64,000 nt of DNA from Aureimonas ureilytica DSM 18598 = NBRC 106430 (GCF_000382705.1 NZ_ARQE01000001.1:229551-293550), one strand, 5' to 3'; positions 49,613 through 59,593 are shown, numbered from the stretch's first letter. Numbers and translations: made by a program. Notes: generated by a model not told the origin, from the sequence alone.

Positions 49613-50683
49613 TCAATCGGCGCGTTCCACCGGCCCGCCGAGCACGTCGTCGATATAGAGCTCGCGAACCAGGGTGCGCACCACGGCGACCACCGGCACG
49701 GCGAGGACGAAGCCCAGAAGCCCGAACAGAAGGCCGAAGATCACCTGCGCGCCGAGCGTGAGGGCGGGCGGCAGCGAGGTCGTGTAGCGCTGGGCGACGG
49801 GCTGGGCGACATTGCTCTCGATTCCCTGGATCACGAGGTAGAGGCCGAGCGCCCAGAGCGCCATGTCGACGCCCTGCGCCAGGGCCGCAAGAACGATGAT
49901 CGCGCCCGCCACGAAGGCGCCCACCGTCGGCACGAAGGCGAGGAGCCCCGCCTGGAGCGCCAGGAGGAAGGCGTTGTTGACGCCGATCAGGAGAAGGCCC
50001 GCCCAGGACACGGTGAAGATCAGCGCCATGGAAATGGCGTCGCCCGCCACCCACAGGATCAGCGAATGGGCGGCCTTCTCCAGGACCTCCGACATCCGCG
50101 CGCGCTTTTCCCGCGGAAACAGCGACACCAGCCCGTCGCGGTAGAGGCCGGGCTGCCAGGACACGAAGATCGCCAGAAACAGGACCACGAAGAAATTGCC
50201 GATGGCGCCCAGCGCGCCGAACAGCGCCTGCCCCGCCTGCGTGGCGAGGCCCGAGGGCACGAGATCCTGGACCGATTGCGGACCGGCATTCGGGTCGATC
50301 GGCAGGCCCATGGACTGCAGGGATTGCAGAAGCTTGTCGGCCTGCTCCCGGACGCCGGTCAGCAGCGTGTTGAACTCCTGCACGAAGGCAAAGCCGCCCC
50401 AGGCGACGGGCGCGAGGATCAGGACGAAGGTCAGGAGATAGACCAGAAGCAGGCTTGCCCAGCGCGGCAGGCCGAGCCGCTGGAAGAGGCGCGCGATGCC
50501 GCAGAAGATGGCCGCCAGGAGAAGCGCGGCGAAGATCAGGAAGAAGCCCGTCGCGGCATAGGTGAAGACCACCACGGCGAGGATCATGCCGAGCACGATG
50601 GCCGCGATCGTGACCGCGCGATAGGCGACCGGCTGCGGCGTCGCGGGCGCGCTGGACGAGCCGCTGGAAAAGGGATTCTGCAC
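49613..50683 (-). CDS. AI-2E family transporter (PerM-like membrane protein)
   Basis: I chose the GTG at 50683, which has AGGAG nine bases upstream; the product is 356 residues. Seven or eight hydrophobic helices are visible, with the conserved C-terminal half LLAFVPTVGAFVAGAIIVLAA, ESNVAQPVAQRYTTSLPPALTLGAQVIFGLLFGLLG and VPVVAVVRTLVRELY of the family. Members are proposed autoinducer-2 or Na+/H+ transporters; the substrate here is unknown. It lies 108 bases upstream of acs on the same strand. Confidence 0.9.
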   Translation of the reverse strand: MQNPFSSGSSSAPATPQPVAYRAVTIAAIVLGMILAVVVFTYAATGFFLIFAALLLAAIFCGIARLFQRLGLPRWASLLLVYLLTFVLILAPVAWGGFAFVQEFNTLLTGVREQADKLLQSLQSMGLPIDPNAGPQSVQDLVPSGLATQAGQALFGALGAIGNFFVVLFLAIFVSWQPGLYRDGLVSLFPREKRARMSEVLEKAAHSLILWVAGDAISMALIFTVSWAGLLLIGVNNAFLLALQAGLLAFVPTVGAFVAGAIIVLAALAQGVDMALWALGLYLVIQGIESNVAQPVAQRYTTSLPPALTLGAQVIFGLLFGLLGFVLAVPVVAVVRTLVRELYIDDVLGGPVERAD

Positions 50684-51459
50684 GAAAAAGCACTCCTGAC
50701 TAACGCGCGGCCGAAGCGCGCGACCGGACAAGAGCCGGCACGCGCGGGAATATTGACCGCCCGGCGCCGAAATCGAGAGTTGGCCCGCCTATGAGGCCGG
50801 CGCGGCCCAGCGCGCCGGACGACCGGGCAGGGTCCGGGGGCGTCCGGGGGCGGGTTCGGGGGTAAGCGTTCGGGCGCTGGCCGGGCCTCGCCCGCCATCC
50901 CCCGACCGGCCCTGCCCGGCCCGGTCATGGGCGATGCCGGGGTGAAGGATGCCGGAAGGCTTGTGCGGTCTCAGCCTGCCGGGACGCGCCTTCGAGCGGC
51001 TTACCCCGTCCGGCCCGTCGCCGTCGCGCGTCCGATCCCCGGCGCCGATCGGCGCTTCGAAGCACGGGTTCTCAACGTCCGCATCCGAAAGCGCTGGGGG
51101 CGCGGTGGTTTCCCCGATCGGGGGGGATCGGCGAGGCGGTCGACCTCCGCCATGCCGTCACGCATCCCTTCGAAGCCGCAGTTCGAGGGATGCGCAGCGC
51201 CCGGTCTCGCACGGGCGGCCGGCGGAGCCCTGTTCGAACGATCGCCGCAATCGTCCCCGATGAGCGCGCCGGCGCGCGCATCCTCTGCCGGCGCCAAACA
51301 CGTCGCCGGGGGCGAAGGCGGGTTCCGCGCCGGACACGGGGCCTTCGGCGGTTCGGGCGGCGCCCGAGCGCCCTCACCCGATTTTCGGCCTCTTTGCGAT
51401 TGCGGTGTCCCCTTGATCTGCTACTCGCCTCGCCATCTGGTCCAACGGGTTCCCGCGTC
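50684..51459. other. 776-base intergenic stretch, no gene supported
   Basis: A plus-strand ORF (50927-51463) is Arg/Ser/Pro/Gly-rich without a ribosome-binding site and looks like chance. A short CCCCGATCGGGG palindrome occurs near 51113. The promoters of the two divergent flanking genes should lie here. Confidence 0.45.
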
Positions 51460-52866
51460 ATGAAGCCGATGTCCGCCGCGAGCCGCGCCCGACCCTTCGC
51501 CCGTGATGCCGTCCGGCCGGTGCCGCAGGCCGCGCTTCTCGGCACGCTCCTGGCCTTCGCGCTGCTTCTGCCGCTTCTCTTCCTCGCCAATCGCGCCATG
51601 CCGTTCTTCGCGGATGATTTCTGCCGCGCGCTCGGCCTCGGCGCGGCGGACGCGATGCGCGAGACGCTGGCCGAGTACCGGCACTGGACGGGCCGCCTCG
51701 CGGTGACCTTCACGACCTACCTGCTCCTGGGCGACCCACGCGCGCCGACGCCGCTCTTCGATCTCCTGAACAGCGGCGCCTTCCTGGCGCTGACGGGCCT
51801 TCTCGGCTTCACCGTCCGCCGCTTCCTGACCGGGCCGGCGGCCGAGCCCGACGCAAGGAGCGGTCTCGCCCGCTTCAACGAGACGCTGTTTCTGGCGCTC
51901 GCGATCTGGTGGCTGCCCTGGAGCATCGGGGAAACCGCGCTCTGGACCACCGGCTCGATCGGCTATCTCTGGAGCGCGGTTCTCGAACTCCTCGTGATCG
52001 TTCTCGTGCTTCTGGCGCGGGGGCCGGGCACGCTTCTGCTGCTTGCTCCCGTCGCCTTTTTGGCCGGCGGCTTTCTGGAAACGCTGGGGCTCGCGGTGAC
52101 GCTGTTCCTGGCCGGGCTCTGCCTCCTGCGCTGGCGCGCCGGCCGGACGATCCCCTGGGCGCCGCTCCTCGCCCATGCGCTCGGCCTCCTCTCGACGCTC
52201 GCCGCTCCCGGCAATCGCGCGCGCGCCGCCACGCTTCCCGAGAGCGATGTATGGGACCGGATAGCGGCCGTTTTCGATCTGGCGGGACGCTTGTTCCATC
52301 CCGGCTGGGCGATCCCGCTTCTGCTTCTCGCCCTGCCCGCGCTTCTCGCGCGCGTGCCGCTCGGCGCAGCCCTGTCCCCCTTGCGCCCTTCCTCGTCCTC
52401 GAGCCCGCCTTTCGCGAGCCGCGCTTCCGTCTGGGTCCTGCCCCTCGCCGCGCTCGCCTATCTGCTCCTGCATCTCGCCCTGCCGCCCGCCGCCGTCACG
52501 GCGCGGCTGAGCTTTCCGGCGAGCCTTCTTCTGGCAGGCTTCCTGTTTCTCCTGTTCCATCGGCGCCCACGGACGCGCGGCTCCGAGCGAGGGCTCGCGG
52601 TCGGCGCGATCCTGGCTCTCCTCGCCACCGTGGCGAGCGCGGCGCCCGCCCTCGAAAACCTCCGCTCCATTGGGGAAAGCTGGCACGAGGCGGCCCTTCG
52701 CCAGACCGGCGGAGAGGCTCGCGTCCCCTATGCGCTGTTCCACGATCAGCCCGTCTGGGCGCGAGGCGGCGCCCTGTTCGTGGCGCTCAGCCGCGACGCG
52801 AGGGCACCCTACAATCGCTGTTTCGCCCGCAGCTACGGCCTGTCCTCGGTGACGGCCGAGCCCTGA
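51460..52866 (+). CDS. large membrane protein of the DUF6056-like glycosyltransferase-fold type
   Basis: The product is 468 residues with about ten to eleven membrane helices. An early extracytoplasmic ADDFCRA (near residue 50), HWTGRLAVTFTTYLLLG and the segment WWLPWSIGETALWTTGSIGYLWSAVLELL resemble the DUF6056 family, thought to be related to lipid-linked glycosyltransferases. Assignment is from memory of those motifs. The start (51460, or an ATG three codons on) has no strong ribosome-binding site. The substrate is unknown. Confidence 0.7.
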   Translation: MKPMSAASRARPFARDAVRPVPQAALLGTLLAFALLLPLLFLANRAMPFFADDFCRALGLGAADAMRETLAEYRHWTGRLAVTFTTYLLLGDPRAPTPLFDLLNSGAFLALTGLLGFTVRRFLTGPAAEPDARSGLARFNETLFLALAIWWLPWSIGETALWTTGSIGYLWSAVLELLVIVLVLLARGPGTLLLLAPVAFLAGGFLETLGLAVTLFLAGLCLLRWRAGRTIPWAPLLAHALGLLSTLAAPGNRARAATLPESDVWDRIAAVFDLAGRLFHPGWAIPLLLLALPALLARVPLGAALSPLRPSSSSSPPFASRASVWVLPLAALAYLLLHLALPPAAVTARLSFPASLLLAGFLFLLFHRRPRTRGSERGLAVGAILALLATVASAAPALENLRSIGESWHEAALRQTGGEARVPYALFHDQPVWARGGALFVALSRDARAPYNRCFARSYGLSSVTAEP

Positions 52867-52910
52867 GCGCTTGCGCCGATCCGCGCCCCCTCGACATGCC
52901 TTCGCGCCTC

Positions 52911-53009
52911 TGGCACGGCGTGTCGTGCCCTGGCACAGCCCGTCATGCCCGGGCACAGCCCGTCGTGCCCGGGCATGTCCGTCGTGCCCGGGCACGACAC
53001 ATCGTGCCA
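52911..53009. repeat. 20-bp tandem repeat, five imperfect copies with internal dyad
   Basis: Units at 52911, 52931, 52951, 52971 and 52990 are 19-20 bases long. The clearest is GGGCACAGCCCGTCGTGCCC, whose ends GGGCAC and GTGCCC are complementary. The array fills most of the space between the membrane-protein gene and dedA. Units abut, so it is not a CRISPR. Confidence 0.8.
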
Positions 53010-53059
53010 TCGCCTCACATTCCTGTTACGAGCCTCGCGAGACATCTGAAGGACGTTCC

Positions 53060-53680
53060 ATGGAAGCCCTCCTCGCCCCGCTCGTCGCCGGCCTCGTCGC
53101 GGTTCTGTCCGCCGGCGGGCTCGGAGGCGTCGCCCTTCTCATGGGGCTGGAATCGGCCTGCGTGCCGCTGCCCTCCGAGATCATCATGCCCTTTGCCGGC
53201 TATCTCGCGTCCACCGGCCAGTTCAGCCTCGTCGCGGCGGCGCTCGCGGGGGCGATCGGCTGCAATCTCGGCTCGCATCTGGCCTACGAGGTCGGCGCGC
53301 GCGGCGGGCGGCCGCTGGTGGAGCGGCTGATCGCTCGGGCGCGCTGGGGCGGAAAGGAACTGGCGCTGTCGGATCGCTTCTTCGCGCGCTACGGCTCGCT
53401 CGCCATCTTCATCGGCCGCCTCCTGCCCGTGGTGCGCACCTTCCTGTCGCTGCCCGCCGGCATGGCGCGCATGAACCTCTGGCGCTTCCACCTCTACACG
53501 TTCACCGGTTCGTTTCTCTGGTGCTACGCGCTCGCCTGGCTCGGCGCGCGCCTCGGCGAACACTGGAACGACACGCCCTGGGTGAAGACCGCCTTCCATG
53601 TCGCGGACGCGCTGGTGATCCTCGCCGCGCTGGCCGGCGCCATCTGGTTCTGGCGCAGCCGCCGCAGCAGCCGCGCCTGA
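53060..53680 (+). CDS. DedA family membrane protein
   Basis: The product is 206 residues with GAAGGA six bases before the ATG at 53060. ESACVPLPSEIIMPFAGYLAS near residue 30 and FIGRLLPVVRTFLSLPAGMARM near 120 are the conserved DedA (SNARE-associated/VTT) motifs, including the membrane-embedded Glu and Arg. Family members act in undecaprenyl-phosphate or phospholipid flipping and in proton homeostasis. It follows the 20-bp repeat array. Confidence 0.92.
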   Translation: MEALLAPLVAGLVAVLSAGGLGGVALLMGLESACVPLPSEIIMPFAGYLASTGQFSLVAAALAGAIGCNLGSHLAYEVGARGGRPLVERLIARARWGGKELALSDRFFARYGSLAIFIGRLLPVVRTFLSLPAGMARMNLWRFHLYTFTGSFLWCYALAWLGARLGEHWNDTPWVKTAFHVADALVILAALAGAIWFWRSRRSSRA

Positions 53681-53694
53681 GAGGTCAAGCCTTC

Positions 53695-53740
53695 GAGCCC
53701 CGGCTCAACTCCTTGAGCCCCGGCTCAGCTCCTTGAGCCG
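53695..53740. repeat. 20-bp direct repeat at the end of the yggS-type gene
   Basis: GAGCCCCGGCTCAACTCCTT (53695-53714) is repeated with one change at 53715-53734, and six more bases follow. Each copy contains GAGCC/GGCTC. The stop of the minus-strand PLP-homeostasis gene lies inside the second copy, so it looks like a duplication of the gene's 3' end. It may also act as a terminator between convergent genes. Confidence 0.6.
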
Positions 53741-54393
53741 AAGATCGCCGAGCCGACGCGCACGCTGGTCGCGCCGAAGGGAATGGCCCGCTCGAAATCG
53801 CCGGACATGCCCATGGACAGCTTCTCGACGCCCGCCTCGCCCGCGATCTTCTGAAGAAGCGCGAAATGGGGGCCGGGATGCTCCTCGGCGGGCGGAATGC
53901 ACATGAGGCCTTCGATCGTCAGGCCATGCGCCTCGCGGCAATGCGTCACGAAGGCCACGGCCTCGCGCGGCGGGATGCCGGCCTTTTGCGGCTCCTCGCC
54001 GATATTGACCTGAACATAGAGGCGGAGCGCCCGGCCCTGCTTGTGCATTTCCTTGGCGATCTCGGCGGCGATCTTCTCGCGGTCCACCGTCTCGATCACG
54101 TCGAACAGCGCCACGGCTTCCGCCGTCTTGTTGGACTGGAGCGGGCCGATGAGATGCAGGTCCAGATCGGGGAAGCTGTCGCGCAAAAGCGGCCACTTGC
54201 CCTGCGCTTCCTGCACCCGGTTCTCTCCGAAGACGCGCTGCCCGGCCTCGATCACCGGGCGGATCTCCTCGGCCTCGAAGGTCTTGGACACCGCGACGAG
54301 CTGGACGCTGCCGGCGGCGCGCCCCGCTTCGGCTTCGGTGGCGCGGATGCGGGCCTCGATGGCGTGAAGGCGGCTGACGGCGGTCTCGCTCAT
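53725..54393 (-). CDS. pyridoxal phosphate homeostasis protein (YggS/PROSC family)
   Basis: The product is 222 residues with AAGGA five bases before the ATG at 54393. VQLVAVSKTFEAEEI holds the PLP-binding Lys, and GENRVQEAQGKWPLL, LHLIGPLQSNKTAEAV, VNIGEEPQKAG, GLMCIPP and LSMGMSGDFERAIPFGATSVRVGSAIFG are all family motifs. It binds PLP without enzymatic activity and balances B6 vitamers. It is convergent with dedA. Confidence 0.95.
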   Translation of the reverse strand: MSETAVSRLHAIEARIRATEAEAGRAAGSVQLVAVSKTFEAEEIRPVIEAGQRVFGENRVQEAQGKWPLLRDSFPDLDLHLIGPLQSNKTAEAVALFDVIETVDREKIAAEIAKEMHKQGRALRLYVQVNIGEEPQKAGIPPREAVAFVTHCREAHGLTIEGLMCIPPAEEHPGPHFALLQKIAGEAGVEKLSMGMSGDFERAIPFGATSVRVGSAIFGSRS

Positions 54394-54437
54394 GGCATTC
54401 CTTGAAGAAAAGGCCGATTTGCATTAGGTTTCGGAGT

Positions 54438-54624
54438 GAGTGTCGGAGCGCGAACTCCGACACTCGTCGCCTTAGATAATCACGCGGACCCGGAGGATGA
54501 CTTGCCAGCCTCTCCGGGTCCGTTTCATCTCAAGCGTGATGCTTAGTGGTATCAGCCACATCGCTTATCACTCCGAAAGAAGACAAAGCCGATGCCACGG
54601 CTGCGGGGGCTCATCCTCCGCAGC
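54438..54624 (+). ncRNA. cluster of stem-loops in the leuS leader (candidate structured RNA)
   Basis: Perfect stems are GAGTGTCGGAG/CTCCGACACTC (54438-54465), CGGACCCGGAG/CTCCGGGTCCG (54485-54522) and GCTGCGG/CCGCAGC (54600-54624). Between the last two a weaker pairing (GTGAT...ATCAC with AGTGG/CCAC) is possible. The stretch lies between the divergent yggS-type gene and leuS, with no ORF of its own. The strand is assumed from leuS. It could be a leader element or a separate small RNA; no known family is recognised. Confidence 0.4.
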
Positions 54625-54841
54625 GGCGCGGGCTGGCGTCGCGCGTCTGCTTCTGCCTTCTTCGCCGCGCTTTATGCGGCTTGCCCGACGGCTTGTGAAG
54701 AGAGGGCGGCGCGCTTGTCGCGAGCGGCATAAGGCAATATTGACGGGTCTATCCTTCGCCTCTGGAGGATATATCAGTCACCATCCGTCGCCATTCCTTG
54801 GCGACCCCCGCCCGCACCACCCGCACGAGACCGCTTCCGAA

Positions 54842-57463
54842 ATGGCCATCGAACGCTACAATCCCCGCGCCGCCGAACCCCGCTGGCAGGAGCGCTGGGC
54901 TTCCGAAAAGCTTTTCGAGACCGACACCGACGCGCCGGGCGAGAAATACTACGTCCTAGAAATGTTCCCCTATCCGTCGGGGCGCATCCATATGGGCCAT
55001 GTGCGCAACTACGCGATGGGTGACGTCGTCGCCCGCTACAAGCGCGCCAAGGGGTTCAACGTCCTGCACCCGATGGGCTGGGACGCGTTCGGCATGCCCG
55101 CCGAAAACGCCGCGATGCAGAACAAGGTCCACCCCGCCAAGTGGACCTACGAGAACATCGCGACCATGCGCGGGCAGCTCAAAAGCATGGGCCTGTCGCT
55201 CGACTGGTCCAGAGAGTTCGCGACCTGCGACGTCGAATATTACCAGCGCCAGCAGATGCTGTTCCTCGACCTTCTGGACAAGGGGCTCGCCTATCGCCGC
55301 AAGTCCAAGGTCAATTGGGACCCGGTCGACAACACCGTGCTCGCCAACGAGCAGGTGATCGACGGGCGCGGCTGGCGCTCGGGCGCCCTCGTCGAGCAGC
55401 GCGAGCTGACTCAATGGTTCTTCCGCATCACCGACTATGCCGACGATCTGCTCGCCGCGCTGGACCACCTGCCCGGCTGGCCGGAAAAGGTGCGCACCAT
55501 GCAGCGCAACTGGATCGGCAAGTCGGAAGGCCTTCTCGTGCGCTGGGCGCTGGCCGAGGGCTCGGCGAAGCCTGAGCTGAACGAAGTCGAGGTCTTCACC
55601 ACGCGGCCCGACACGCTGTTCGGCGCGAGCTTCCTCGCGGTCGCGGCCGACCATCCGCTCGCCAAGGCCGCCGCCGCAACCAACCCCGAGCTCGCCACCT
55701 TCATCGAGGACGTGAAGCGCGGCGGCACCTCGGCCGCCGAGATCGAGACGGCCGAGAAGCGCGGCTTCGACACGGGTCTGCGCGTCACCCATCCGTTCGA
55801 TCCCGAATGGGTGCTGCCGGTCTATGTCGCCAATTTCGTGCTCATGGAATACGGCACGGGCGCCATCTTCGGCTGCCCCGCGCATGATCAGCGCGACCTC
55901 GACTTCGCCCGCAAATACGCCCTGCCGGTCAATCCCGTCGTCCTGCCCGAGGGCGGCGACGCCGCGAGCTTCGCGGTCGAGAACACGGCCTATGACGGCG
56001 AGGGTCGCCTGTTCCATTCGCGCTTCCTCGACGGGATGACGCCTGCGGAAGGCTTTGCCGAAGTCGCCAAGCGCCTGGAAGCGACGACGCTCAACGGCCA
56101 CCCGCAGGCGGAGCGCAAGGTGAACTTCCGCCTGCGCGACTGGGGCGTGTCGCGCCAGCGCTATTGGGGCTGCCCGATCCCGGTTCTCCATTGCGAGAGC
56201 TGCGGCGTGGTGCCCGAGAAGCGCGAGAACCTGCCCGTTCGCCTGCCCGACGATATCGACTTCGACAAGCCCGGCAATCCGCTCGACCGCCATCCGACCT
56301 GGCGCCAGACCACCTGCCCGCATTGCGGCGGCCCGGCCTTGCGCGAGACCGACACGATGGACACGTTCGTGGACTCGTCCTGGTATTTCGCGCGCTTCAC
56401 GAGCCCGCGCGCCGACGAGCCGACCGTGCCCGATATCGCCAATGCCTGGCTGCCGGTCGATCAGTATATCGGCGGCATCGAGCACGCGATCCTGCATCTT
56501 CTCTATTCGCGCTTCTTCACGCGGGCGATGCGCGTCACCGGCCATGTCGGCATGGACGAGCCCTTCAAGGGCCTGTTCACGCAAGGCATGGTGGTTCACG
56601 AGACCTATCGCGAGGGCAGGGAGTGGGTGCCGCCCTCCGACGTCCTGATCGAGGAAGTGGACGGCCAGCGCCGCGCCAAGCGCCTGTCCACCGGGGCCGA
56701 GATCGAGATCGGCTCGATCGAGAAGATGTCGAAGTCCAAGAAGAATGTCGTGGACCCCGACGACATCATCGCCTCGCTCGGCGCGGATACCGCGCGCTGG
56801 TTCATGCTCTCGGACTCGCCGCCCGAGCGCGACGTGATCTGGACGGAAGCGGGCGCGGAAGGCGCGCATCGCTTCGTGCAGCGCGTCTGGCGCCTCGTGG
56901 CGGAGACGGCCGAACACCTGACGGCAAGCGCCGGTGAAACGACGGGCGAGCCGAGCGACGCCGCCAAGCTCGTGCGTCGCGCGGCCCATCGCACGGCGGC
57001 GGGCGTCGGCGACGACATCGAGCGCCTCGCCTTCAACAAGGGCGTCGCGCGGCTCTACGAGCTGGTCAACACGCTGTCCTCGGCCTTCACGCCGGACGCG
57101 CTGAAGGGCGACGCGAGCCTGCGCCAAGCTGCGCGCGAGAGCCTTTCCATCCTCGTGCGCCTCGTCGCCCCCATGATGCCGCATCTGGCGGAGGAATGCT
57201 GGACGGCCTTGGGCGAGGATGGCCTTTGCGCCGCGCAGGGCTGGCCCGTCGCCGACCCCGCGCTGCTGGTGGACGACGAGATCGTCCTGCCCGTGCAGGT
57301 CAACGGCAAGAAGCGCGGCGACATCACCGTCTCCGCCAAGGCCGAGAAGGGCGAGATCGAGGCCGCCACGCTGGCGCTCGACTTCATCAAGGAAGCCCTT
57401 GGGGGCGCGGCTCCCAAGCGCGTCGTCGTGGTTCCCGGAAGGATCGTGAATGTCGTCGTCTAG
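54842..57463 (+). CDS. leuS: leucyl-tRNA synthetase
   Basis: The product is 873 residues. It charges tRNA-Leu. [20 protein letters not shown] carries the HIGH signature (HMGH), and [13 protein letters not shown] carries KMSKS. The CP1 editing domain lies between them (for example [23 protein letters not shown]), and there is a zinc-ribbon-like insertion (CESCGV ... CPHCGG) near 455-510. The ATG at 54842 has no strong ribosome-binding site. The 448-base leader is unusually long and contains stem-loops. Its end overlaps lptE by 14 bases. Confidence 0.98.
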   Translation: MAIERYNPRAAEPRWQERWASEKLFETDTDAPGEKYYVLEMFPYPSGRIHMGHVRNYAMGDVVARYKRAKGFNVLHPMGWDAFGMPAENAAMQNKVHPAKWTYENIATMRGQLKSMGLSLDWSREFATCDVEYYQRQQMLFLDLLDKGLAYRRKSKVNWDPVDNTVLANEQVIDGRGWRSGALVEQRELTQWFFRITDYADDLLAALDHLPGWPEKVRTMQRNWIGKSEGLLVRWALAEGSAKPELNEVEVFTTRPDTLFGASFLAVAADHPLAKAAAATNPELATFIEDVKRGGTSAAEIETAEKRGFDTGLRVTHPFDPEWVLPVYVANFVLMEYGTGAIFGCPAHDQRDLDFARKYALPVNPVVLPEGGDAASFAVENTAYDGEGRLFHSRFLDGMTPAEGFAEVAKRLEATTLNGHPQAERKVNFRLRDWGVSRQRYWGCPIPVLHCESCGVVPEKRENLPVRLPDDIDFDKPGNPLDRHPTWRQTTCPHCGGPALRETDTMDTFVDSSWYFARFTSPRADEPTVPDIANAWLPVDQYIGGIEHAILHLLYSRFFTRAMRVTGHVGMDEPFKGLFTQGMVVHETYREGREWVPPSDVLIEEVDGQRRAKRLSTGAEIEIGSIEKMSKSKKNVVDPDDIIASLGADTARWFMLSDSPPERDVIWTEAGAEGAHRFVQRVWRLVAETAEHLTASAGETTGEPSDAAKLVRRAAHRTAAGVGDDIERLAFNKGVARLYELVNTLSSAFTPDALKGDASLRQAARESLSILVRLVAPMMPHLAEECWTALGEDGLCAAQGWPVADPALLVDDEIVLPVQVNGKKRGDITVSAKAEKGEIEAATLALDFIKEALGGAAPKRVVVVPGRIVNVVV

Positions 57464-58025
57464 GCTCCGCCTCCCGCTTCGCCTTCTGCCGCTGGCAGCC
57501 GCCGCGATCCTTCTCGCCGGCTGCACCGCCGGCCCGCTCTACGGCGCCAAGGGCATCGACCCGGCGACGGGCGCGTCCGCCAGCGCGCTCACCGCCATGC
57601 GCGGGCGCGTGTCCATGCCGATCGCGCCGACCCGCACCTCGCAGGTCTTCCGCAACGCCATGCTCTACGCGCTGAACGGCGCCGAAGGCGCGCGCGATCC
57701 GATCTACGAGCTGCGCTACAGCGTGACGGCGAGCGATCAGGTCTCCTCGCTGGAAGCGGGCACCGGCATTCCCTCGGCCAGCCTCTACCGCATGACCGTC
57801 GATTTCGAGCTGGTGCGCCTGCAGGACGGGCGCCCGATCACCAAGGGCCAGCGCTTCGCCATGGTGCCCTATGACCGCACGCAGCAGCTCTATGCCGCCG
57901 AGCGCGCCGTGATCGACGCGCGCGATCAGGCCGGCAAGGCGGTGGCCGAGCGCGTCCTGTCGGCGATCGCGCCGGTTCTGAAGCGCGAGGCGGAAAACCC
58001 CGCGCCCGTCACCCCTTCGAAATAG
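57450..58025 (+). CDS. lptE: LPS-assembly lipoprotein LptE
   Basis: The product is 191 residues from the ATG at 57450 (GGAAGGA six bases upstream), inside the end of leuS. The signal peptide ends in the lipobox LLAGC. PLYG near residue 30, [10 protein letters not shown] and [11 protein letters not shown] fit the alphaproteobacterial LptE family, which plugs the LptD barrel in LPS export. The order leuS-lptE-holA is the common proteobacterial one and supports the call. Confidence 0.93.
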   Translation: MSSSRLRLPLRLLPLAAAAILLAGCTAGPLYGAKGIDPATGASASALTAMRGRVSMPIAPTRTSQVFRNAMLYALNGAEGARDPIYELRYSVTASDQVSSLEAGTGIPSASLYRMTVDFELVRLQDGRPITKGQRFAMVPYDRTQQLYAAERAVIDARDQAGKAVAERVLSAIAPVLKREAENPAPVTPSK

Positions 58026-58047
58026 GCGCCGACGCCGGAGGCGAGGG

Positions 58048-59094
58048 ATGGCTCAGAAGAAAGCCGGCGAGGTCGAGGCGTTCCTGTCGCGCCCCGACAC
58101 GTCCTTTCCCGTGGTTCTCCTCTACGGCCCCGATCCCGGCCTCGTGTCGGAGCGCGCGGCGGTGGTCGCCCGGCTCTCCGGCGCCGATCTCGCCGATCCG
58201 TTCAGCACGGTGACGCTGAATGCCGACGAGCTGGAGCGCGACATCGGCCGCCTGTTCGACGAGGCGCGCACCCTGTCGCTCTTCGGCGGGCGCCGGCTGA
58301 TCCGCGTGCGCGGCGCGGGCAACGGCAAGAATCTCGCGGACGCCGTGGCCGATCTCGCGGCCGACCCGCCGGCGGGTGCGACGATCGTGATCGAGGCGGG
58401 CGATCTGAAGAAGACCGCCGCGCTCCGCCAGCAGGTCGAGCGCGGACGCGCCGCCATGGCGCTGCCCTGCTATCAGGACGAGGCGCGCGCGCTCGATCGT
58501 ATGATCGACGAGGAAATGGCCGCGTCCAACCTCACGATCGACCGGCAGGCCCGCGAAGCCCTGCGCGAGCGCCTCGGCGCCAACCGTCTGGCCTCGCGCG
58601 GCGAGGTGCAGAAGCTCTGCCTCTATGCGCTCGGCAAGGGGCAGGTGACGGAAGAGGACGTCGAGACCATCGTCGGCGATGTCTCGGCCGATACGGTAGA
58701 CGAGACGATCGACGCCGCCGCGACGGGCGAGGTGAAGAAGCTGCCCGAGCTGATCGAGCGGCTTCTCGCCTCGGGCAGTTCGACCTTCCAGCTCCATTCG
58801 GCGCTTCTGCGCCATTTCCAGGGCCTCCAGCTGATGCGCGCCGAGGTGGAGGAGGGGGGCGCGACGGTCGGCTCCGCCGTCGAGCGCCGCCGCCCGCATT
58901 TCCGGCGCAAGCCCGCCTTCGAGGCCGCGCTCGGCGCCTGGACGGGCGAGGCCATCATCCGCACGCTCCAGCGCATCGAAGCCGACATTCTCCTGTCGCG
59001 CCGCGAAAGCGCGCTCGCCGTCACGATCATGCGCCGCACGCTCACCGATATCAGCGTCGAAGCCGCCAAGCTCCGCACGCGGGGGCAGCGCTGA
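58048..59094 (+). CDS. holA: DNA polymerase III subunit delta
   Basis: The product is 348 residues. VVLLYGPDPGLVSERAAVVAR, TLSLFGGRRLIRVRGAGNGKN and RLGANRLASRGEVQKLCLYALG are typical of HolA, the wrench subunit that opens the beta clamp in the clamp loader. The ATG at 58048 has GGAGG/GAGGG upstream. It follows lptE by 22 bases in the same operon. Confidence 0.95.
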   Translation: MAQKKAGEVEAFLSRPDTSFPVVLLYGPDPGLVSERAAVVARLSGADLADPFSTVTLNADELERDIGRLFDEARTLSLFGGRRLIRVRGAGNGKNLADAVADLAADPPAGATIVIEAGDLKKTAALRQQVERGRAAMALPCYQDEARALDRMIDEEMAASNLTIDRQAREALRERLGANRLASRGEVQKLCLYALGKGQVTEEDVETIVGDVSADTVDETIDAAATGEVKKLPELIERLLASGSSTFQLHSALLRHFQGLQLMRAEVEEGGATVGSAVERRRPHFRRKPAFEAALGAWTGEAIIRTLQRIEADILLSRRESALAVTIMRRTLTDISVEAAKLRTRGQR

Positions 59095-59126
59095 TGTCGT
59101 CGCGCCAAGGGCAGGGGACCGGAGCT

Positions 59127-59570
59127 ATGAATCGAACATCTCTTTCGCAGCATATGGGCGGCGCTCTGGTGCTCGCCCTCGCGCTTCTGTCCTCCGTTCC
59201 GGCAGCGCACGCGCTGGACTGCGAAGGCGCCGCCGACCAGACGAGCCTCAATCTCTGCGCGGGGCGCGCCTATAGCGAGGCGGATCGGCGGCTCAACGAG
59301 CTGTATCGGGACCTGAAGGCGCGGCTGAAGGGCGATCCGAACCGGCTCGGGCATCTCACCAGCGCGCAGCGGGCCTGGATCGGCTTTCGCGATCTCGAAT
59401 GCGAGTTCCGTGCCTCGGCGGTGCAGGGCGGCAGCGCCCAGCCCATGGTGAAGGCCGATTGCCTGCGCGATCAGACCGAGCGGCGCATCGAGGCGTTGAA
59501 CGACTATGCCAACTGCCCGGAAGGCGATCTCGGCTGCCCCGTTCCACCGCCCATGAATCAATCGAATTAG
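59127..59570 (+). CDS. LprI-like secreted protein (DUF1311)
   Basis: From the ATG at 59127 the product is 147 residues; an upstream ATG at 59094 overlaps the holA stop (TGATG) and would add 11 residues before the signal peptide. The signal peptide ends near AAHA. The mature part (LDCEGAADQTSLNLCAGRAYSEADRRLNELYRDL ... LTSAQRAWIGFRDLECEF) has the Cys spacing and RAWI-FRD motif of the DUF1311/LprI family, some members of which inhibit lysozyme. It is probably co-transcribed with holA. Confidence 0.85.
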   Translation: MNRTSLSQHMGGALVLALALLSSVPAAHALDCEGAADQTSLNLCAGRAYSEADRRLNELYRDLKARLKGDPNRLGHLTSAQRAWIGFRDLECEFRASAVQGGSAQPMVKADCLRDQTERRIEALNDYANCPEGDLGCPVPPPMNQSN

Positions 59571-59593
59571 CCGGCTTATTCTGGAGGGTCCGG

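Noticed and set aside
50927-51463. A 178-codon ORF in the gap before the DUF6056-like gene
   Set aside because: Arg/Ser/Pro/Gly-rich with no ribosome-binding site, and overlaps the real start downstream.
52911-53009. Tandem array considered as a CRISPR
   Set aside because: Units abut with no unique spacers, and no cas genes are present.
54956-57526. An 856-codon minus-strand ORF over leuS
   Set aside because: Antisense shadow of leuS; composition and lack of motifs show that it is not coding.
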